From the NCBI GenBank assembly GCA_964531095.1, contig CAZHED010000030.1, forward strand, positions 6,179 to 70,178: DNA of 64,000 nucleotides, in the 5' to 3' direction. This document shows, piece after piece, positions 8,617-17,033 of this stretch (positions are counted from its first letter, which is position 1; each line of letters starts with the position of its first letter). The stretch is from Palsa-1150 sp964531095 (GTDB lineage Bacteria; Myxococcota_A; Polyangia; Polyangiales; Polyangiaceae). The notes below the pieces were generated by a model, which worked only from the letters and a program-made list of their open reading frames with translations, was not told the origin of the DNA and searched no databases. A program made the translations under genes and the position numbers.

Positions 8617-9330
8617 ATGCATCTCCCCGGCCGGTTGCGATCGACGACGCTCGGCGATCTGCTCGGAGCGCTCCACCGCGCCCGCGCGAGCGGAACGTTG
8701 GAGCTCGTCGAAGACCGCGGCCGCACGCACCGTGTCCATCTGGCGCATGGGCTCGTCACGGCCGTGGAGCTCGACGGCGCCGGGCTGTCGCTCGCCGAGA
8801 TCCTCCGGAGGGAGCGCGCCGCCGATGAGGACGTCCTGCGAAGGTCGCTGCTTCGCGCGATGTCTTCCCGGCGGCTTCACGGCGAAGTGCTCGTCAGCGA
8901 GTTTCGCCTCTCGCCGACAATCGTAGGCGAGGCGCTACGCCGTCAGATCGGCGCGCGCCTGTCCGCCATCGACGAGCTCGCCGACGCACGCGTTGCGTTC
9001 CGGGTCGCCCTGCGCCAGCCGCGCTGGGCGCTCCACAGCCTCCCCCTCGGTCCCCGCGAGTTTCTGTACGGCCGGCGCCGAGCGCGCGAGCGCGGATCTC
9101 CGAAGTGGGAGGTCGCCGCGCCGCCCGCGCCTGCGGTCGCCGAGCCGAGCGCATGGGGCGTTCTCGGCGTCGCTCCCGGAGCCGACGTGGCGGAGATCAA
9201 GCGCGCGTACCGTCGCCTCGCGCGCGCCGTCCACCCGGACTTGCACCCGGAGGCCACCGACGAGCAGCGCCGGGCCCTCGAAGCGCGATTCGTCGTGATC
9301 AACGAAGCCTATCGGGCTCTCGTCGCGTAG
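8617..9330 (+). CDS. DUF4388-like N-terminal domain with C-terminal J-domain
   Basis: 237 residues. The first ~110 residues (LPGRLRSTTLGDLLGALHRA, GTLELVEDRGRTHRVHLAHG) match the start of DUF4388/PatA-N domains, which occur in signalling proteins of delta-proteobacteria and myxobacteria. Residues ~172-237 form a DnaJ-type J-domain with the conserved HPD (ARAVHPDLHPEATDEQR) and the following INEAYRALVA helix. The J-domain should stimulate the ATPase of an Hsp70 partner, but no dnaK is in the window. The combination of these two domains is seen in myxobacteria. The ATG at 8617 is chosen because upstream codons in frame lie over the preceding gene. Cytoplasmic. Confidence 0.8.
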   Translation: MHLPGRLRSTTLGDLLGALHRARASGTLELVEDRGRTHRVHLAHGLVTAVELDGAGLSLAEILRRERAADEDVLRRSLLRAMSSRRLHGEVLVSEFRLSPTIVGEALRRQIGARLSAIDELADARVAFRVALRQPRWALHSLPLGPREFLYGRRRARERGSPKWEVAAPPAPAVAEPSAWGVLGVAPGADVAEIKRAYRRLARAVHPDLHPEATDEQRRALEARFVVINEAYRALVA

Positions 9331-9340
9331 TCCGACTAGG

Positions 9341-9360
9341 GCCTGTTGCCAGGGACAGGC
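9341..9360. terminator. Hairpin between convergent genes
   Basis: GCCTGT and ACAGGC form a perfect 6-bp stem around an 8-base loop, 10 bp after the stop of the J-domain gene and just before the stop of the minus-strand gene ending at 9367. There is no T-run, so it would be a weak or bidirectional terminator at most. Confidence 0.35.
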
Positions 9361-9366
9361 GCGAAA

Positions 9367-10227
9367 CTAGTGACTCTGCATCAGCGCTTGCAAAGCGAGC
9401 TTCGCCTCGGGCACGTAGTGCGAGTCGGGGAAGCGACGCAGAAGCGCGCGCCACGTGTTCTTCGCGTCGTTGTAGGCCTCGATGTCGGTCTGGCACCAGG
9501 CGAGGAGCTCGAGCGCGTCGTCTTGCACCTCTTTGTCGACCGATTGCTCGCTGAGCGGGGCAAGGATCGCGATCGCGTCTTTCGGCTTGTGCAGCTTGCG
9601 GTAGGCGCTCGATAGTTCGAGCTTGGCCTGCGGAGCGACCGCCCCCGCGTCATCGTAGTGCAGCGACTCCTCGAACGCGCTGGCGGCCTCCTGCCAGCGC
9701 TGCAGCCGCGAGCTCTCGAGCCCTTGCAAGTAGAGAAACCAAGCTTGCTCGACCCGGGCCTTGTCGACCGCGTCGGCGAGGAATTGCGACTCGGCCTTCG
9801 TCAGCGGCTTGACCCTCACCGCGTCCCATCCCTTGACCAACTCGACGCGTTTGCCGTCGCGCACCAGGTTGTAAAACTTCGCGGCTTCGAGCTCGGCCGC
9901 GTGGCGGTCGGCCTCGCGCTGCTTCAGCTCGTCGATCTCCTGCTTCATGCGCGCGTTTTCGTCGCGCAGGTGCTTGCCTGTCGCCTCGATGGCCTCGACG
10001 CGCGCGTCCACGAAGAACTTGAGGCCGACGAAGACGACGATGACGAAAGCGACGTATGCGGTAGCGCTGTTCCACCGCAGGCGCCCCTCGTACCCCTGCT
10101 GGCGGCGGGCTATCGACTTGATGTCGGCCGAGAGGGCGTTCGTCAGGTTGTTCGTCCGGATGACGAGACCGCGCGACTCGATGATCTCGCGCTTGATCTC
10201 GCGCAGCTCGTCGTCGGCTTCGTGCAT
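9367..10227 (-). CDS. Membrane-anchored coiled-coil protein with TPR C-terminus
   Basis: 286 residues. An N-terminal cytoplasmic helix of ~55 residues precedes a single transmembrane segment (SATAYVAFVIVVFVGLKFF), a coiled coil (AIEATGKHLRDENARMKQEI and onward) and a C-terminal part with TPR-like helices (EAASAFEESLHYDDAGAVAP, AKNTWRALLRRFPDSHYVPE). The last repeat resembles the YbgF/CpoB type found in envelope proteins. The architecture suggests a bitopic scaffold with the repeats in the periplasm. No enzymatic motif. It is transcribed divergently from nothing immediate; the S55 protease gene upstream on the same strand ends-to-start with a 109-bp gap, so it could be a separate unit. Confidence 0.75.
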   Translation of the reverse strand: MHEADDELREIKREIIESRGLVIRTNNLTNALSADIKSIARRQQGYEGRLRWNSATAYVAFVIVVFVGLKFFVDARVEAIEATGKHLRDENARMKQEIDELKQREADRHAAELEAAKFYNLVRDGKRVELVKGWDAVRVKPLTKAESQFLADAVDKARVEQAWFLYLQGLESSRLQRWQEAASAFEESLHYDDAGAVAPQAKLELSSAYRKLHKPKDAIAILAPLSEQSVDKEVQDDALELLAWCQTDIEAYNDAKNTWRALLRRFPDSHYVPEAKLALQALMQSH

Positions 10228-10336
10228 CGCGGCATCGCTCTCCTACGCCGCCGCCCGCGTGTCTCGCAAGCGAATCGTGAGAGCTCTGGCGTCCACGGCG
10301 GCCCTGGCGGTCGAATCCTCTCCTGGGGCTGCCCGC

Positions 10337-12220
10337 TCAGCGCACCACGGCCCGAACCTTCACCTTCACTTTGTCACGCCCGTCGACGTACCAATCGAGG
10401 GGCACCACCGTTCGCGACCAGCTCGGAAACGGCTCCGGACCGCCGTTGCTGTTCTGCGGCCGCAGAGCGTCGAGCGTGAACGCGGGCAGCCGCTCGGTCA
10501 CTCGCCCGCGGTACGCCATCCCTTGCGATGGAACCCGAAACTGCAGCACGAGAGCTCGCGCGGTCACGGTTTGCTTCGGCTCGTTCATCAAGAGCTGATC
10601 GAGCGTCTCGGGCGGCGCGAGATCCGGTACGACGTCGTAGCCGGGGACGACCTCGACATCGACGTCTTTGCCGGCGAGCTCGGAGGGCATCGTCACTTCG
10701 ACCACTCGCGTGAGCTCGGGCCCGATCTGCGGCACGAGGTGCAGCCGCAGCCGTGCCTTCGCCCCGGCGTCGACAACCGGATCGAGAAGCTCGACGCCTC
10801 GCAGCCGCCACAGGTCGCGCGCGTACTTGACTTCGAACCGCGCGCTCACTTTGGCGATGCGAACGTGCTCCCACGGGTTGTTGAGCACGTCGCCGATGGT
10901 GCTCACGAGCTTGGACCGGGCCCATTCGCCTTCGTCGGGCGCGCCGCCGGCCGAGATTCCCACGTCTTCGAGATCGACCGTGCCGTGCCCCCCGACGTCG
11001 ATCCTCGATGTCAGCTTCCACGTGAGATCGCGGCGCTCGCTCGTGGTCGCCTCGATGACCGATCCGAGGACCACCGAAGCAAGACCCGGCCCCATGAACT
11101 TGTCGTCGGTGATTTCCGAGTGCCAGTGGGTCTTGGGCGCTCCGACCGCGCCGACGATGTCGATGTCCACCGGGATCGTCGGCGCCGTCACGTTTTCGTC
11201 GACGATGATCGCGGTTTGGCGGTCTTGCACCAGAGCCCCCAGCGGGCGCGCGCACTCGCCGACCTTGTGGGACGCAAGCGCGCTCGCATTGACCCAGAGC
11301 ACGCGCCCGATGCAGGTCGGGATGTCGCTGTCGCCGCCGTTGAGCATCGGGTGACCGAAGGCCGCCACCTTTCCCGCTCCGTCGACATACGTCGCCGTGC
11401 CGAGCCCCATGATCGACACGTCGCCCCGCGCGAGCTCCACGCCGAGGCCGCCCCCGTTGACGAAGTGCTTGGGCGAATCCGGATCGGGCACGTCGGTGCC
11501 GCCGCCCCCTTGAAGCGGATCCAGGCCGAGCGGCTCGACGAGCTTGCGCAGAGCGGCCGCGGCGTGATCGCTCACGCCGGCCATCATCAGCGGCGTGGCG
11601 GCCCGCGCCATGGACTGCGCCGGATCGGGCCGATTGCCCAGTCGGTCGGCGAGCTGCCGCGCGTGCGCTTGCAGGTCGTACGTGCCGGGGGGGCCGTCGA
11701 ACGTTTCGATGGACGACGCGTGCGCCGGGCCGGGCGACGGCTGCGTTCCGATCGCGCCCGGAAGTGGCGCGCCACGTTCGAGCGGCCAGAAGCCCGGTGG
11801 GATGGGCCGTCGCAGCTCGGCCAGCATGAGGTCGATGGGGGTCACGCCGGCGACCGGCTCGATCTCGAACTGCGACATGCTGTACGCGTAGGCACCCGCG
11901 AGCCGCCCATCGATGTAGATGGGGCTGCCGCTCATGCCGCGAACCGTCTTGACGACGTCGAGGCGCGGGTTCGGCGTCTTGATGACGATGAGCGCTTCGC
12001 CGGGGCGAAAGTGGTGCAGAATCCCGATCACTTCGACGTCGAAGCGCTCGGGCTGCGTGCCCTTGAACACGGTCAGACCGTATCCCTTCATGCCGTCTTT
12101 GATCTCCGAGACGGAGATCGTCAGCGGCCTCGTGTCGCCGTGTGCGAGAGGGACGCTCGCGCCGAGCGCGACGAGGACGCCGGCACAAAGGGCGCCGAGC
12201 AGGGCCGATGTGGTTCGCAC
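10337..12220 (-). CDS. SpoIVB-type (S55) serine protease-like secreted protein
   Basis: 627 residues from a GTG at 12220 that gives a good signal peptide (MRTTSALLGALCAGVLVALG, then ASVPLAHG). Residues ~30-120 match the SpoIVB peptidase S55 domain: SEIKDGMKGYGLTVFKGTQP, then ILHHF and the nucleophile motif RGMSGSPIYIDGRLAGAYA (Ser near residue 97-99). In Bacillus SpoIVB this domain cleaves SpoIVFA to trigger sigma-K activation, but large secreted S55-domain proteins of unknown role are common in myxobacteria. The remaining ~500 residues hold GHPMLNGG, typical of the domain, and a long beta-rich C-terminus without recognised motifs. The longer frame up to 12328 adds an Arg-rich stretch that would destroy the signal peptide. 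Confidence 0.8.
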   Translation of the reverse strand: MRTTSALLGALCAGVLVALGASVPLAHGDTRPLTISVSEIKDGMKGYGLTVFKGTQPERFDVEVIGILHHFRPGEALIVIKTPNPRLDVVKTVRGMSGSPIYIDGRLAGAYAYSMSQFEIEPVAGVTPIDLMLAELRRPIPPGFWPLERGAPLPGAIGTQPSPGPAHASSIETFDGPPGTYDLQAHARQLADRLGNRPDPAQSMARAATPLMMAGVSDHAAAALRKLVEPLGLDPLQGGGGTDVPDPDSPKHFVNGGGLGVELARGDVSIMGLGTATYVDGAGKVAAFGHPMLNGGDSDIPTCIGRVLWVNASALASHKVGECARPLGALVQDRQTAIIVDENVTAPTIPVDIDIVGAVGAPKTHWHSEITDDKFMGPGLASVVLGSVIEATTSERRDLTWKLTSRIDVGGHGTVDLEDVGISAGGAPDEGEWARSKLVSTIGDVLNNPWEHVRIAKVSARFEVKYARDLWRLRGVELLDPVVDAGAKARLRLHLVPQIGPELTRVVEVTMPSELAGKDVDVEVVPGYDVVPDLAPPETLDQLLMNEPKQTVTARALVLQFRVPSQGMAYRGRVTERLPAFTLDALRPQNSNGGPEPFPSWSRTVVPLDWYVDGRDKVKVKVRAVVR

Positions 12221-12280
12221 GCGGCCCAGTGTCGCCCGGCGAGGGCGACTCGCGCAAACGGGGCGTGTAGTGTGGCGTCG

Positions 12281-12499
12281 ATGGGCATCGCGCTTGCGGC
12301 CGCCCTGGTGGCCTTCGCGGTCGCGCACGTCGCGCTGGTCGCCGGCCTTGCGCGGCGGGGACCTTGGTGGCGCGCGGTTCTCGCGCTGGCGGCCCCTCCG
12401 CTCGCTCCGTGGTGGGGCTGGCGGGAGGGGATGCGGTCGCGCACGATCGCGTGGGGGACGGCGCTCTTTCTCTACGCGATCGGGGTCGCTGCGGCCTGA
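12281..12499 (+). CDS. Two-helix small membrane protein
   Basis: 72 residues: MGIALAAALVAFAVAHVALV begins a first transmembrane helix, followed by a short basic Trp-rich loop (RRGPWWRAV), a second hydrophobic stretch with Pro and Trp (LAAPPLAPWWGWREG) and a third C-terminal hydrophobic segment (WGTALFLYAIGVAAA). The ATG at 12281 is 60 bp from the divergent GTG of the protease gene. No family recognised. The hydrophobicity pattern argues that it is real despite its size. Confidence 0.6.
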   Translation: MGIALAAALVAFAVAHVALVAGLARRGPWWRAVLALAAPPLAPWWGWREGMRSRTIAWGTALFLYAIGVAAA

Positions 12500-12526
12500 G
12501 CGGTGCTAACCCTAGGCGGACGAACG

Positions 12527-13021
12527 ATGCCGATCGTGCACCTCATTTGCGGCTCGACCGGTGCAGGCAAGACGACCTACGCGAAAGCGCTGGCCGATCG
12601 CGTGCGCGGAGTTCGCTTCTCGATTGACGAGTGGATGGCGACCCTGTTTCTCCCGGACCGCCCGCCTCAGCTGAGCTCCGCTTGGGCGATCGAGCGTGCC
12701 GCACGCTGCGAGGGGCAAATGTGGACCATTGCCGATCAGCTCGTCGCAAGGGGCGTCGACGTGATCTTCGATGTCGGGCTCTCGAGGCGCGAACATCGCG
12801 ACCGCTTTCGCATGCGCGCAGCTCGAGCGGGAGGAAACTCGAAGCTGCACTACCTCGACGTAGATGCGGAGACGAGGCGCGAGCGGGTGCGTGTGCGCAA
12901 CACGCTGGGGTCCGGCACGTTCGCGTTCGAGGTAACCGACGAGATGTTCGACTACCTGGAGAACCTGTTCGAGTCGCCGGACGACGACGAGCTTCACGAA
13001 GCCATGATCGTGTGTTCCTGA
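12527..13021 (+). CDS. P-loop ATPase/kinase-like protein
   Basis: 164 residues. The Walker A motif GSTGAGKTTYAKALAD is at residues ~8-23, followed by SIDEWMATLF and VDVIFDVGLSRREHRDRFR. This is the layout of small P-loop kinases of the zeta-toxin/AAA_33 group, in which the Asp after strand 2 and the Arg-rich lid bind substrate. C-terminal RVRVRNTLGSG looks like the lid. The substrate cannot be told from sequence. The ATG at 12527 is preferred over one at 12503 because the P-loop then begins at the usual distance from the N-terminus. No antitoxin-like partner is adjacent. Cytoplasmic. Confidence 0.75.
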   Translation: MPIVHLICGSTGAGKTTYAKALADRVRGVRFSIDEWMATLFLPDRPPQLSSAWAIERAARCEGQMWTIADQLVARGVDVIFDVGLSRREHRDRFRMRAARAGGNSKLHYLDVDAETRRERVRVRNTLGSGTFAFEVTDEMFDYLENLFESPDDDELHEAMIVCS

Positions 13022-13088
13022 GGCGGCGATACGTCGGCGAAACGAGGCGGTAACCCATTCGGGTACTCGGGCGCGTCATGCTTCTTCA

Positions 13089-13835
13089 ATGATGAGCGCA
13101 TCAATTCGCCCCGACCTCGCCGCGCCCTTCGTCGACACGATGCCCGCCCGCTACCGCCAGCTCTTCGACGCGGCCGCAGCGCGGGAGCACGCCGCGATCA
13201 TCGAGCGCCGCGCAGGAGAGCCCGCGCACGTCGAAATCTGGAGGCGCCTGCCGAACGGAGGGGCGGTCGTCTGCGTTGTGGCCGACGATCGCCCGGGGCT
13301 GCTGTCGTTCATCAGCGCCGCGCTCGTGGTTCACGCCCTGGATGTCGTTGCCGCGCAGATCTACACGCGCTCGCTGCCCGAGGGCGCGGAAGCGATGGAC
13401 CTCTTCTGGGTGCGTCGCGACGGCGCCGCGGCATCGCCTGTCCTCGCCTCGGACGCATCCGGCATCGCCGGGGTGCTCCGGGGGCTGATCACGCGCGAGC
13501 TGACCATCGACGCGGTCGTACGCCAGACCGGTGTGCGGCCGACGCCGTCGCCCGGCGCTTCGACGCACGTCACGTTCGAAGAGGCTGAAACGGGCCTGGC
13601 CGTGCTCTCGGTCGAAACGTTCGATCGCCCGGGCCTCCTTCTCGCGATCACGCAGGCGCTCTCCCGCGCGCGCGTGCAGATCATCGGTTCGGAGGCGATG
13701 TCGCGCGACGGCCGCGTGGTCGACCGCTTCACAATCGTCGAGCTCGACGGGGCACCGCTACGCCCGCAGCGCCGCGGCATTCTCCAGGTCGAAGTGCTCG
13801 CCGCGATCGATGCGGTCGCGCGGGGGGAATCATGA
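13089..13835 (+). CDS. Double ACT-domain protein resembling the C-terminus of GlnD
   Basis: 248 residues. Two ACT-like domains are visible: GGAVVCVVADDRPGLLSFIS at ~58-77 and GLAVLSVETFDRPGLLLAIT near 170-190, each with the DRPGLL signature. This spacing and sequence resemble the C-terminal ACT pair of [protein-PII] uridylyltransferase GlnD, which senses glutamine, but the nucleotidyltransferase and HD domains are absent. It may be a stand-alone amino-acid sensor or a remnant used as a regulatory subunit. The gene ends just before a strong hairpin. Confidence 0.75.
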   Translation: MMSASIRPDLAAPFVDTMPARYRQLFDAAAAREHAAIIERRAGEPAHVEIWRRLPNGGAVVCVVADDRPGLLSFISAALVVHALDVVAAQIYTRSLPEGAEAMDLFWVRRDGAAASPVLASDASGIAGVLRGLITRELTIDAVVRQTGVRPTPSPGASTHVTFEEAETGLAVLSVETFDRPGLLLAITQALSRARVQIIGSEAMSRDGRVVDRFTIVELDGAPLRPQRRGILQVEVLAAIDAVARGES

Positions 13836-13854
13836 GGCCACCACCTCGACTGAA

Positions 13855-13873
13855 GCTGGGTCTATGACCCGGC
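13855..13873. terminator. Hairpin terminator between convergent genes
   Basis: GCTGGGTC and GACCCGGC pair over 8 bp (one G-T) around a TAT loop. It lies 20 bp after the ACT gene and 4 bp from the stop of the convergent small basic gene, so it can serve both directions. Confidence 0.5.
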
Positions 13874-13877
13874 GCGA

Positions 13878-14042
13878 CTACTTGACGGTCTTCTTCGCGT
13901 CGGCAGCGCTCTGGTCGTAGCCCTCGACGTGGATCGCGAACGCGGGAGTGCCCAGGCGGCGGCGCTCGCGCTTGTTGCGCTTGCCGTTCGTGGTCGTCTT
14001 GCGCTTGCGGATACGCTCGAATTGTTGCGTCGAAGAAACCAT
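13878..14042 (-). CDS. Small, highly basic protein
   Basis: 54 residues read from the ATG at 14042: it begins MVSSTQQFERIRKRKTTTNG, continues with a Lys/Arg cluster (KRNKRERRRLGTP), and ends in a neutral tail (FAIHVEGYDQSAADAKKTVK). Half of the first 30 residues are basic or polar, typical of an RNA- or DNA-binding or ribosome-associated peptide. I recall similar short basic proteins in myxobacteria but cannot name a family. It is downstream of the AgmX-like gene on the same strand with a 76-bp gap. Start context GTGGCGCATGG is unremarkable. Confidence 0.6.
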   Translation of the reverse strand: MVSSTQQFERIRKRKTTTNGKRNKRERRRLGTPAFAIHVEGYDQSAADAKKTVK

Positions 14043-14118
14043 GCGCCACCTCTGACAGAAAAGAGCGGGGGCGGCAAGATGAGCGGTGCGGCGGCGCCTG
14101 TCAAGTGGGGGGCTTGTC

Positions 14119-15540
14119 TCAGCTCGCAGGCCTGACCGTGACCGTCCACGTGAAGGTCGGACTCGAGAACGGCGGCACTCGCGCGGTCATGAGCCTCGCG
14201 CGGATGCACGCCTCCGCGGGCTGGCCGGCGGCCGGGCCCGAGACGGCGACGTTCTGTGCGCTGCCGTCCGACTTGAACGTGATCGTCGCGTGCGAGATCG
14301 CATCGTCGGGACCGAGACAGTAGCGCGTCGCCGGTAGCACCGTTCCGACTGCGCCCTGCACGGCGCCCATCGCCGGCTTGAGCGGCACGTCTCCCGCCGG
14401 TGGCGGGGAGGACGGGACAGCGGAGAGCGGCGAGGTGGGCGGCGATGCGGCCGGCTGCGCGCCGATGCCCACGGCTTTCTTCATCAGCGCCTCCAGGCTT
14501 TGGTCGCTGACGGCCGGCGGCGAAGGCTTGCTCGGCCCGTTCGCCGCGGGCGCTGCCGCGATTGCGGGCGTAAGCGCGGCGGACGAGGGGGCTGCGCCGC
14601 GCACGGCGCCCGACGGCTCCGCGTGCTTCGCGACGACCTCGACGGCGGAAGGCTGCTCGGGAGGAGCCGGCCGATCGGTCGGGTCCCCGTGCGTCGCCGC
14701 CGCGCCCGCCACTGGCTTGTCGCTCGCGCTTTCCGGCCCCGGCGACGGCGCGGGCGTGCCGCTGCTTCCGGGGATGGTGGCCGTCCGCACCGGCGCGCTC
14801 TGCAACATGGCGGTGGCCAGCGCGGGACGAGTCGAGTCCGCGCCCCGCGTCTGGAAGAACACCGTCGTCAGCAAAGCTCCCAACCCCATTCCGGCCCCTA
14901 GCGCGATCCACACCGCGCTCGCCCCACCCGTTCGATCGGGGTTGGCCGCCATCGCGGTCGGGCGCGCCGTCTCGGGAGACAAGGTGGCTGGCGACAGCGT
15001 CGAAGGGTGCGGCAAGGCGACCGGAGAAGCTGCCGCCGCGATCGAGGGCGTTCGCATCGCTGCACCGGGCACACGCGGCGCGTGCACGGGGGGCAGACGA
15101 GCCGCCACCGGAGCGGGTTTGGGTAAAGCACTTTTCGCTGGGTGGCCCACCCCGGGCAGCGTTTGAGATGTGGCTCCGAACGGGAGCGTCATCGTCGGCA
15201 TGAACCGAGCTGGGGGCTGTGGCCTCGGGGTCGTCGCTTCGACCCCGAGGAGCATCGGGGTGGTCGGCGTGGGAGGCGGAACGGGCGGCAGAGCGATCTC
15301 GCCGGCGACGGGCTCGTTGGTCCGGACGGGGGAAGGCGCCACGGACGGCGGAGGTTGCCCGACCTCGGGAGCCCTGGTGCGCTTCGCGTCCGCCTCGCTC
15401 GCGGCGAGCGCGGCGAAATCGATCATCCCCGAGTTCTCTTTCCAATCGTCGGGAGACTCAGCGGACGGCGCCGGTGTCGTCGCGAGCTTCGCGACCTCCT
15501 GAAAGCTGATGCGATCCCTTTCTCTCGACTCGTTGCTCAT
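14119..15540 (-). CDS. AgmX-like Pro-rich single-pass protein with TonB-like C-terminus
   Basis: 473 residues. The cytoplasmic N-terminal ~210 residues are Pro/Ala/Thr-rich and disordered. One transmembrane helix lies at ASAVWIALGAGMGLGALLTT. A second long Pro/Ala/Ser region leads to a C-terminal domain with CLGPDDAISHATITFKSDGS and ACIRARLMTARVPPFSSPTF. That last part has the pattern of the AgmX/PglI and TonB-like C-terminal domains of myxobacteria (a conserved Cys, an ARVPPF-type motif and VTV). Such proteins are linked to gliding motility or envelope energy transduction. The ATG at 15540 is the only good start. Function inferred from this resemblance only. Confidence 0.65.
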   Translation of the reverse strand: MSNESRERDRISFQEVAKLATTPAPSAESPDDWKENSGMIDFAALAASEADAKRTRAPEVGQPPPSVAPSPVRTNEPVAGEIALPPVPPPTPTTPMLLGVEATTPRPQPPARFMPTMTLPFGATSQTLPGVGHPAKSALPKPAPVAARLPPVHAPRVPGAAMRTPSIAAAASPVALPHPSTLSPATLSPETARPTAMAANPDRTGGASAVWIALGAGMGLGALLTTVFFQTRGADSTRPALATAMLQSAPVRTATIPGSSGTPAPSPGPESASDKPVAGAAATHGDPTDRPAPPEQPSAVEVVAKHAEPSGAVRGAAPSSAALTPAIAAAPAANGPSKPSPPAVSDQSLEALMKKAVGIGAQPAASPPTSPLSAVPSSPPPAGDVPLKPAMGAVQGAVGTVLPATRYCLGPDDAISHATITFKSDGSAQNVAVSGPAAGQPAEACIRARLMTARVPPFSSPTFTWTVTVRPAS

Positions 15541-15719
15541 AATGGTATCGCCCCTCGCGGGTTCCCCTGGTTTTCTAAGCTGACGAAGCTTGGCATCCGG
15601 AAGGCGTGAAGGGAAGGGTAGGCACCAAAGATCGTCGTCCGAGACACGGACGCCGCGACCGGGCGGCGCGTGGCCGACTCGCCGGTGTTCCGCTAAGACA
15701 CCGCACCGGCCCGATACCC

Positions 15720-17033
15720 ATGTCCAATACGACGGCAGTCACAGAAGAGCTAAAAAAGGCGCTTTCCGCCGAAGATGCGGGGCGCCGTTGGCTGCGCCGC
15801 CTGGCGTTGGCGGCGGCCCTGTCTCTGGTCGTCGGCGCGGGGGTGACCTGGAGCGCGAAGCACCGTCCGCCACCCCCGGCCCGCTTCGCCGCGGCGACGG
15901 TTGCCACGGGCGATGTAATTGAAAAAGTACAAGCAACCGGAACCGTGCAGCCGCTCTTGCAGGTCAATGTCGGCGCGCAGGTGAACGGGCGTGTCACGCA
16001 GGTTTATGTCGACTTCAACTCGGTCGTCACCAAAGGGCAGGTATTGGCGGAAATCGATCCGCTGATTTACGGCACCCAGGTGAACGCGCAGGCGGCAAAC
16101 CTCGCTTCGCAGCGCGCCCAGCTCGCGCAGGCGCGCGCCTCGACGGAGAGCGCCAAGGCGCAGATGAACACGGCGCTCATCGCTCTCGAGCGAACCCGCA
16201 AGCTCTTCGAGGGCAACCTCGCGAGCCGATCCGACCTCGATACGGCGCGCGGGAACTACGACTCGGTACGGGCGCAGTTCGAGGCGTCGTCGGCGAACAT
16301 CGAGAGCCAGCAGGCGGTGATCGCCGCGCAGGCGGCGCAGCTCAGCCAGTCGACAGCGAACCTCGGATACACGAAGATTTACTCCCCCGTCGACGGGATC
16401 GTGGTCACGCGCGGCATCGATCCCGGGGCCACGGTCGTCGCGAGCTTCCAGGCCCCGGTGCTCTTCGTCATCGCGCAAGACCTGCGCAAGATGCGCGTCC
16501 TGGCCGACGTCGACGAGGCGGACGTCGGCAAGATCCAGCAGGGGATGGACGCCGATTGCGTCGTCGACGCGTTCCCCGGCGACGTCTTTCACGGCAAGGT
16601 CTCGCAGATCCGCTACAGCCCGAACAACGTCTCGGGCGTCGTGACTTACCCGGCGGTCGTCGAAGTCTTCAACCCCGAGGAGAAGCTGCGCCCGGGGATG
16701 ACGTCGACCATCACCGTGCGGACGCACGAAGCGCACGACGTGCCTCGCGTGCCGAACGCCGCCCTGCGCTATCGACCGACGCCGCCCAGCGGGCCGGACG
16801 GAAAGCCGGTGCCTCAGCCGCCGGAGCCGCCGCTCGCCAAAGGCCAGGGACGGGTCTGGGTGCTCGCCAGCGACAAGCCCGGACAAGAGAAAGACGAGAT
16901 GCACCTCGTGTCGATCGGGATCACCGACGGGGTGTTCACGCAGGTGACTGACCCGTCGATCGCGATCGGGACGAAAGTCGTGACCGACGAGACGGATCTC
17001 GACGACAAGAAGAAGAAGGGCCGAATCTTCTGA
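15720..17033 (+). CDS. macA: MacA-type periplasmic adaptor (membrane fusion protein)
   Basis: 437 residues. An N-terminal cytoplasmic stretch, one transmembrane helix (RLALAAALSLVVGAGVTW), the lipoyl/barrel-sandwich half motif (GDVIEKVQATGTVQPLLQVN and VGAQVNGRVTQVYVDFNSVV), a long coiled coil (SQRAQLAQARASTESAKAQM) and the second half motif (YTKIYSPVDGIVVTRGIDPG) are all in the order of HlyD/MacA adaptors. It would link the inner-membrane MacB permeases to an outer-membrane channel, and no TolC gene is in the window. The ATG at 15720 is chosen because the upstream in-frame codons carry an Arg-rich stretch before the natural N-terminus. It ends 1 bp into the ATPase gene (TGATG). Confidence 0.85.
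   Translation: MSNTTAVTEELKKALSAEDAGRRWLRRLALAAALSLVVGAGVTWSAKHRPPPPARFAAATVATGDVIEKVQATGTVQPLLQVNVGAQVNGRVTQVYVDFNSVVTKGQVLAEIDPLIYGTQVNAQAANLASQRAQLAQARASTESAKAQMNTALIALERTRKLFEGNLASRSDLDTARGNYDSVRAQFEASSANIESQQAVIAAQAAQLSQSTANLGYTKIYSPVDGIVVTRGIDPGATVVASFQAPVLFVIAQDLRKMRVLADVDEADVGKIQQGMDADCVVDAFPGDVFHGKVSQIRYSPNNVSGVVTYPAVVEVFNPEEKLRPGMTSTITVRTHEAHDVPRVPNAALRYRPTPPSGPDGKPVPQPPEPPLAKGQGRVWVLASDKPGQEKDEMHLVSIGITDGVFTQVTDPSIAIGTKVVTDETDLDDKKKKGRIF

Noticed and set aside
15606..15719. Upstream start of the MacA gene
   Set aside because: An Arg/Pro-rich leader would precede the real N-terminal helix; the ATG at 15720 fits the family better.
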